From: Neoechinorhynchus agilis
Lineage: Eukaryota; Acanthocephala
Direction: 5' to 3'
NCBI GenBank assembly: GCA_051530055.1
Contig: JBMGUZ010000006.1
Span: 35,635 to 99,634, forward strand
DNA: 64,000 nucleotides
This document shows, one piece after another, positions 58,216 to 64,000 of this stretch (its first letter is position 1; each line of letters begins with the position of its first letter). Under the pieces are notes generated by a model, which worked only from the letters and a program-made list of their open reading frames with translations, was not told where the DNA came from and did no database searches. A program made the position numbers and the translations under genes.

Positions 58216-58666
58216 ATGTGTTCAGTGCGCACAAGAAGAGATTCGAGTCGTCTACATTGGGAAGATGGACGTATTTGTGAACAGTTTCGTAATGCTTTAC
58301 CTAAAGAATGCCACTTCCTTTTCAGTTGGTTGCACTGCTCAGTAACTTCAAGATGCATTAACCCGCTTGGTCGATCGACAGTGAGAGCGAGGGCTCAAAT
58401 TCTAGACCAGAAATCCATGGGACACGATCTTATTTTATTTGAATTTGGAAAGTTCGATCTAAAGACTAAGGTGGTTTTCTATGACAAGACTATCATTAAT
58501 TTCAAACCATCAAATAAAATCTAATCCAAACAAAGGATGTATAAAATTAACTGAAATGAATAATATTATGTCCAAGGCCCCCAATGATAACTTGGTCACT
58601 TTTTCACATCTAAAGAAACAGAGACCCTCCAAATTAACAAATTCTACGAGATTTACTACGAATTAG
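58216..58666 (+). CDS. ORF D and following frame, copy C
   Basis: ORF D (58,216-58,524) as in copy A, overlapped at its end by a 61-residue frame to 58,666 (lysine- and asparagine-rich). Not recognised. It ends about 110 bp from the convergent LINE 1 tail. Confidence 0.4.
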
Positions 58667-58779
58667 TGAATCGCAAGGCACAACATGACTCATAAATTTT
58701 AAAAAGCAGAATTTTACAAATGTCTTGCAAATGAAAATCTAGAAAGAGATGTCGACAAAGATTGGTAGGTTCCAAGATG

Positions 58780-60260
58780 TTGGGGAAGTTCGCCGTTCTC
58801 AACCCCAAGAAATTACGCTATTGATCTCAGAATGGCGTGAGAACCTTCCTCCTGACTTTTGGCAAACGAAACCGTGTCGCCCAAAAGCATCAACCAAAGA
58901 CTCACATCGACAGCAATGGTGCGTGCTCATCGGGAGACCAAGTCTCAAGGAAACTGCGATCCTCGTTACCTCATCAGTGAGACGAGTTCCCAGGGATGCC
59001 AGAGGAACAGCCTCCAAACACGCCCCCGATTTTCGTGTCGAAATTGCCGACAATCTAGCTCGGACGACCCCATCGCGAAACTCGGTTAGTGAGCTGTGAG
59101 ATCTCGCGGCGAGAGGTATTTCCCAGATCAACTGTCTGAGGCCATTAACGGGAACATGGTTAGCGCCTGCATGCTGGTACCATTCCTCAACTGCCACCAC
59201 AAATTCTTGGTCAAGACAAAACTTTTCCCTCAGAATTTTCTTCGCCATTGGTTGACTTCCCTCATACGATCCAAGAAAGGCTGGCAAGGCAAGGTCTACT
59301 AGCGCCCGAATGCCCATTCCCCCAGATGACAAAGACAATGGAGATTGTTGCCACGCCTCATCTGAGAGCTGTACATTTAAAATACGCTCGAGACAAGCCC
59401 TCACATTGTCGTCGAGCTCAGCCAATCCTTCCTTATGTTTGAAGAATGTTGCTGTGCCGACCTTATATAACAATTTCGGGGTAAAGAGTGCGTTCTTTAT
59501 CAGAAATAATGCTTCGTGAGCGGAGACAGCGCTGACCCTATCACACAGCAACGAAAGTTTCGGTATGATGCGGCCGATCTCAGCTTCCACATTTGAATCA
59601 AATACGCAACTACCCAGGAGGCTGAGTTGCTCTGGAATCTGAGCTCTATGTCCATTCTCGAGGTCTCCCTAATCATCATCCAAATACCAAGTGCTGAAGC
59701 TGGAATGGAGAGTGCGCTATGAGATTTATTGTTAGGGAGAATGCGATTGGACCGAGAGGATCTCCTTGCTGCACTCCTTTTTCGGACCAAATGAGGTGGT
59801 CTTCGAAAAGCAAAGGAGTCGCGGTCCCGTGAGCATTGAGAAAATACTAGATGGCTTCTGGTACGTGATCTAAAATTGTACAGAACATGCATTCTCTATT
59901 GATAGAGTTAAAGACGTTCTAAAAATCACACTTAAGAATCACGCACGGCTCTGAATTAATCGTAGTAAAGTTTCGGAGCGCGTGGATAATAGCTTCCGCG
60001 CCGCAGGATGTGCAGCAGCCCAGTTGGACTGAGCGAGTTTGCTGGCCGGTTTTCTCTGTATTACGTTTACAGAAAATTTTTCCTGTAAGTCGGCGTATCG
60101 TCGAAGATACGGCGATGGGACGAATCCCGCCTTCTTTTTTGTGAGGGCACATAATGATGTTCCGAAGAATAGGTATTTTGCAACGGAATTCAGATCCTCT
60201 ACAGTCGGACGGTCGACCACCCGAGAAAGCGCACTTTCCAGAGAGAGCTGCTTCACCAGT
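58780..60260 (-). pseudogene. LINE 1, longest copy (RT to knuckle)
   Basis: Minus strand. 59,919-60,152: KKEGGIRPIAVSSTIRRLTG (RT fingers) and CVILKCDF (motif A start). About 59,760-59,690: motif B remnant, then STWYLDDD, the catalytic box. 58,799-59,590, a 263-residue open frame: IIPKLSLLCDRVSA, HEALFLIKNALFTPKLLYKV, LSDEAWQQSPLSLSSGGMGI, and the knuckle CRCESLVDAFGRHGFVC with GRFSRHSEINSVI. Several frame changes upstream of 59,590. It is the best reference for the other LINE 1 scraps and shows the empty site for the R4-like insertion. Confidence 0.85.
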
Positions 60261-61860
60261 TATATAATAACACGTTTATTGGATACAAAGAAAGGTTTAG
60301 GAGGACCCATGTACCTTTGAGTCCTCATCCGTTAATATGGTATATGCAGTCGAGAGATGTTCGTTCGGGAGGTAATATCTGATCGGAGGGATGTCTATTC
60401 GGGTTGGAAATTTCAAGTCGGGGACGGTTCGTTCGGGTGAAAGGACATCGTGTCCTTTAGGTGCTGAGGCCTTAGCTCGCCAAGTTCATGACTCGAACCA
60501 TTTGCAAAAGATGAGATGGCCTTTTTAACTCCAAAATTTGAGTTGGTGTCTTGTTTTGTATGGGAGGAGGTGGGTTTTCAAAACTGCCACCACTGCATGG
60601 ATGTTTTGACCGGAGTATTTTTAGTGTCGCGTTGTCTCATTGTGCAAAACTGTCGGAGGATGACAATAACCGAACATCTCCGTCCGCAGTCTCCGAAGAT
60701 ACTCGTTCAGTCAGGGATCGCCTTGAAAAACGGCAACAAAACCCTTGCTTCGTGCGTCCCTCACGAACATCGCGAAATCTCATTTCGAAATTGTGAAATA
60801 TCTGTTCGAAGGAGTCAAAGACACTTCAGAATCATCACTGGTACAAAGGACTAAGCGCGGGTAGCTACCCGGAGAGTGCGGCAAACTTTCTGCGAAATGT
60901 TAAAACTGTTTTTGAACAAAATTCAGTACGGGCTCGAAGACAATGTTCAAGGCAAGTCGTCAATGTTGAGCGTAACTTAAGATATATAGACATCACGGAT
61001 GAACAAAATCCTTCTCTTTTTCGTCCAGCACCAATCTTCTAAAATATCAATTTATGTCAGGAAGTACGAAATAAATGAAAATGTTACCGATGCGGTTTAC
61101 CCACAACGAAAAGGCTCAGGGCAGTTTACCTCAAATCTGCATGGACGACTTAACATGTGCATTTGAACTGAATTGAATCAAGATTAATAGCGAAAAAGTA
61201 GACAAAGGAATCCGCTACTTTACCTCTTTGAAACGAATTTGAACAATGTAATACAAAGCGAAATTGTTGAAAATTATCGTATTTGGATGCAGTGATAGAT
61301 TGGAAGGCTCAAAAACGCTCAGTGAACGGCGTAACCAGAATCCTCATTAAAACTTTGATCAATCGTGTAACGAATGTTGACTGTTCAATTGCCGAAATTC
61401 GCTCGGTGAATCAAGAAATAGAGCGGTTGGCAAAAGCCAGTGACCTTATTTTGCGACTTCGCGCCGCTTACGATTCTAGACCAGCTACGAGTGAGAATTA
61501 ATCCGACCAGAGGACAACGATATCTCCCCCAGTTTCATTAGTGGTTTGTTGTTTAAATTCGACCCGTTCAAAATGTTATACACGATGTTTCATGCAGTCT
61601 CCGGGTCAGGAGTTGGTCACATGTCTGACGATGTGCATAGCGAAAGCGAATAGCCGGTACAAAAAAATCACGGAATCGGTGACGGCCGGCTCGGATACAT
61701 TGGAATGAGCGAATGTCAACATATCCTCATGGCGATGAGTATGTTCATTCGATGAATTGAAAACGAAGCGCTGAAGCCAAAAATCACGTAGGTTGTAGTA
61801 AAAAAGCGAATAAAATTCCGATTCTTCACATTGGGCAGTCCAAACAAACCTATGGCCAAT
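60261..61860. other. Unrecognised stretch
   Basis: No repeated counterpart in the window. Open frames at 60,516-60,854 (112 residues), 60,551-60,796 and 61,283-61,501 (72 residues, ending in a leucine/arginine helix: EIERLAKASDLILRLRAAYD) are not recognised; the last might be a helical structural protein fragment. No RNA gene seen. Confidence 0.35.
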
Positions 61861-61929
61861 TCCGATGGCGGTCCTGTTGTTAGCAGAATTTAATGACGGT
61901 GGCGCAATGGAGAGATTTCTATCATGTGG

Positions 61930-62840
61930 CACAACGAGTTACTCAAAAAAAAGTGCCGATGACCTCACAGTCATTACCATCGCATCTCCCTCTCTCTCCC
62001 TCTCCACAACCATGGACGAGCTCAACCATCTCATTTCCTCGCTCTCCACCCTAAAACTCTCCCTAAATTTATCCAAATCTTTTGAGCTTGTCCCCCACAT
62101 TTCCAAACGCAACGTTATCCCCGCGCCTCTCCCTCTCCCCATCCAACGCTCCTCTTCTCTCCGAATACTGGGCCTGATTTTACAAGAAAACCTTAAATGG
62201 GATACCCACATTTCATTTACACTCTCTAAAACAAACCCTCGTCTTTACCTCCTCAAACTCCTCCGGCGTCTCGGCGTATCGCCTAAACACCTTTCCCACT
62301 TCTATCTTTTTGCCATCCTTCCTATCCTTACATACGCCTTCCCCACTTTCCTCGCCCTTTCCGCCAATGCTTTCCATTCCCTCGAGACCTTCTACAAGAG
62401 AGCAGCGAGAATATGCGGGACTTCACTCCCTCCCCTCGACGCCTACCTCCACTACATTTTCTCCAAAAACGCCCTCCGTCTTCTTCAACCTCCTCCACAA
62501 TTTTCTTCCCTCATCTCTAAAGACCCTTCCCTCGTATCTAACCTTTTTCATCCCCCCCTCGCTCGTACCACCCTCTACCAAAAATCTTGCCTCCCCCAAG
62601 TCCAATCTTTCCTTAATAACCGTAGAACAAGGAAGGACTCCCAATCGGTCATCTTCTATACAAAGCCTCCGATTGCACATTAAAACTCCTTCAAAGACAA
62701 GTCCCACCTCCCTTGCCTCAACATCCGACATCCAGACACCTTCAGCAAAGATAGATGCTGGCAAGTGTATGGATCGTGCTTTTCTTAAATTAATAAAACG
62801 TGTTTATATAAGTAGCTTTTCTGATTTTATCAATTCGATT
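61930..62840 (+). pseudogene. LINE 5 tail (Jockey/CR1-like RT end)
   Basis: Frame 61,865-62,683. ADDLTVI at 61,955 is the RT catalytic box (ADD form), then LKLSLNLSKSFELVP, LRILGLILQENLKWDTHISF and YAFPTFLALSANAFHSLETF, HARRIC-like KRAARICGTSL: the order after the palm in Jockey/CR1-superfamily LINEs. Codon and base use is strikingly C-rich (CTC, CCC, TCC) compared with the AT-rich surroundings. 5'-truncated just before the catalytic box; the tail region contains AATAAAA (about 62,790) as a possible 3' end. Confidence 0.75.
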
Positions 62841-62849
62841 TGTGTTGCG

Positions 62850-64000
62850 TAATAAAAGGAAATCGGATCGCCGCGGAATCGAAAGTAAAGGGATATTCTC
62901 GCTGGATAATATACTGTGGAATCAAAAGATTCAATTACCGACCATACAACACAAATTTGCCTACAGACTACGATGAAACTAATCCAATTATCCACTCGAT
63001 TATGAAGTGAAGACTGGAGTTCGGTTTAACAACAATAAAGAAATAATTCTTGGAAACACTCTCAAGGAGAAGAGAAACATTGATCCGACTAACGGGATAT
63101 ACAGAATAAAGACTTTTTACCGGATAAAACGATGTAGGGCACCAGGAAGGGAATCACCCAAAGATAAGCAGGTCTGCAACCGATTTTAGTACTCTTCCGC
63201 AACATCCAATCACAAAAATACTCGGTAAAACCCCGTAGATTTTCATGGCACGGATTTTATGGAAAGGGAACGGATCCCTAAAAGGCGCCTTGTACCGTCC
63301 AACTCGATGGAAGGAAACAAGACTTGGGCTAAAAACTATCGAATAGCGACTCGTTAAAATTCAACGAAAAACGCAAAAGAAGGTGTACCGGAGCGTTTTT
63401 CTTTGAGCTGAAACTCGTCTGACAGTCACGTTATTGAAGCGTGCAAGTTGTTGTGCAATGAGAGTTGTTCGGTGTTTGGATTTGTAAGATTCATTCGGCA
63501 GGGGAGGGTTATTCCAACTGGAAAAACCAAGTCCTGCAAAAATTTCTTTATTCACCGACCGTAGAACTGGATTTCTCGCCGGATGAAGCTTTCCGGCCAT
63601 GTAGGCTGGGACACTGCAACTTTTAACCCAACTTTTCTATAACCTCTCCTGGATTGGGGGAACATATCGATCCACCTGAATAGGATTCTGGATCCACAGA
63701 GTAACGACCATCGAATCCCTCGCCGCCACTGCGTAGAAGGTGGTTACTGAGAGCATGTAGGTTATCAGCCCTGAACCCGTCCCCTCCTCAGCATCGCCAT
63801 TAAACTTTGAAGCGTCCCCAGCTGCTAAATCAGAGTTGGTCTGCGTCGATGGATTTACGGGAAGGTGAATTCGAAAAGATCCATTTCTGATTGCATCCCA
63901 TTTAGTCTCAAGGAAAGGAAATGGTTTGATTTCAACTGGATGCTTCTAGCCGGTAACCCATATGAGGGTCGGTTTCGGGAAGATTTGTATACCCGTCAGC
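62850..64000. other. Unrecognised stretch to the window end
   Basis: Short frames at 63,007-63,189 (+) and 63,361-63,600 (-), neither recognised. The latter contains a helix-like HRTTLIAQQLARFNNVTVRR that is faintly like a transposase helix-turn-helix; too weak to call. Minus strand 63,650-63,820 is open for about 56 residues, not recognised. Confidence 0.3.

Noticed and set aside
61283-61501. Gag-like helical protein
   Set aside because: Only a generic leucine/arginine helix is visible, with no neighbouring element parts.
62423-62764. 113-residue minus-strand ORF and 62,310-62,852 plus-strand ORF
   Set aside because: Shadows of the C-rich LINE 5 coding block.
63361-63600. Tc1/mariner-type transposase helix-turn-helix
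   Set aside because: The resemblance covers about 20 residues and no catalytic residues or terminal repeats were found.

Overview
The window looks like a stretch of repeat-dense, AT-rich invertebrate animal DNA (an arthropod- or nematode-like genome; the phylum cannot be settled from sequence alone). The evidence is the mix of elements: Penelope-like elements with GIY-YIG tails, several LINE clades (APE type, R4/NeSL-like with a restriction-like endonuclease, and a widespread invertebrate family with a zinc-knuckle tail), a Ty3/gypsy fossil, a hAT transposase fossil and a 149-bp satellite. I see no bacterial-style operons, no rRNA or tRNA genes and no confident single-copy host gene.

Layout. 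0-7.7 kb: mosaic of repeat family iv, a Penelope-like element with its flanking direct repeats (1.97-3.68 kb), a second Penelope tail (3.69-4.6 kb), LINE scraps and a hairpin repeat. 7.7-11.45 kb: a broken Ty3/gypsy copy next to an APE-LINE fragment; this block recurs inverted at 49.6-53.4 kb. 11.46-13.36 kb: satellite array of about 13 monomers with a 7-monomer higher-order period. 13.4-19.5 kb: copy A of a segment carrying a LINE tail, three small minus-strand ORFs (D, C, B) and one intact 281-residue ORF (ORF A). 19.5-25.2 kb: small repeats, an APE-LINE start, repeat family iv, then a LINE split by an inserted R4/NeSL-like LINE. 25.2-29.4 kb: copy B of the same segment, direct orientation. 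29.16-48.84 kb: a giant inverted repeat (arms about 9.5 and 10.0 kb, spacer about 81 bp) with two head-to-head APE LINEs at its apex. 48.8-53.9 kb: repeat junctions, LINE and gypsy copy. 53.9-60.3 kb: copy C of the segment, inverted. 60.3-64 kb: mostly unrecognised DNA with one LINE tail.

The most notable biology is (1) the ORF A protein, still open in all three copies amid decayed elements, with three PPGF motifs and a hydrophobic C-terminal helix, next to a divergent cluster of small ORFs; (2) the nested palindromic architecture; (3) a common hairpin (CTGANGAN-stem-GAAA) shared by four otherwise different repeat families, the signature of Penelope-like termini. One caution runs through everything: several patches on the left side (about 25.5-26.1, 27.2-27.3, 31.6-31.8, 33.2-34.5 and 36.1-36.5 kb) are copies riddled with small deletions beside blocks of perfect identity, which may be assembly or consensus error rather than biology.
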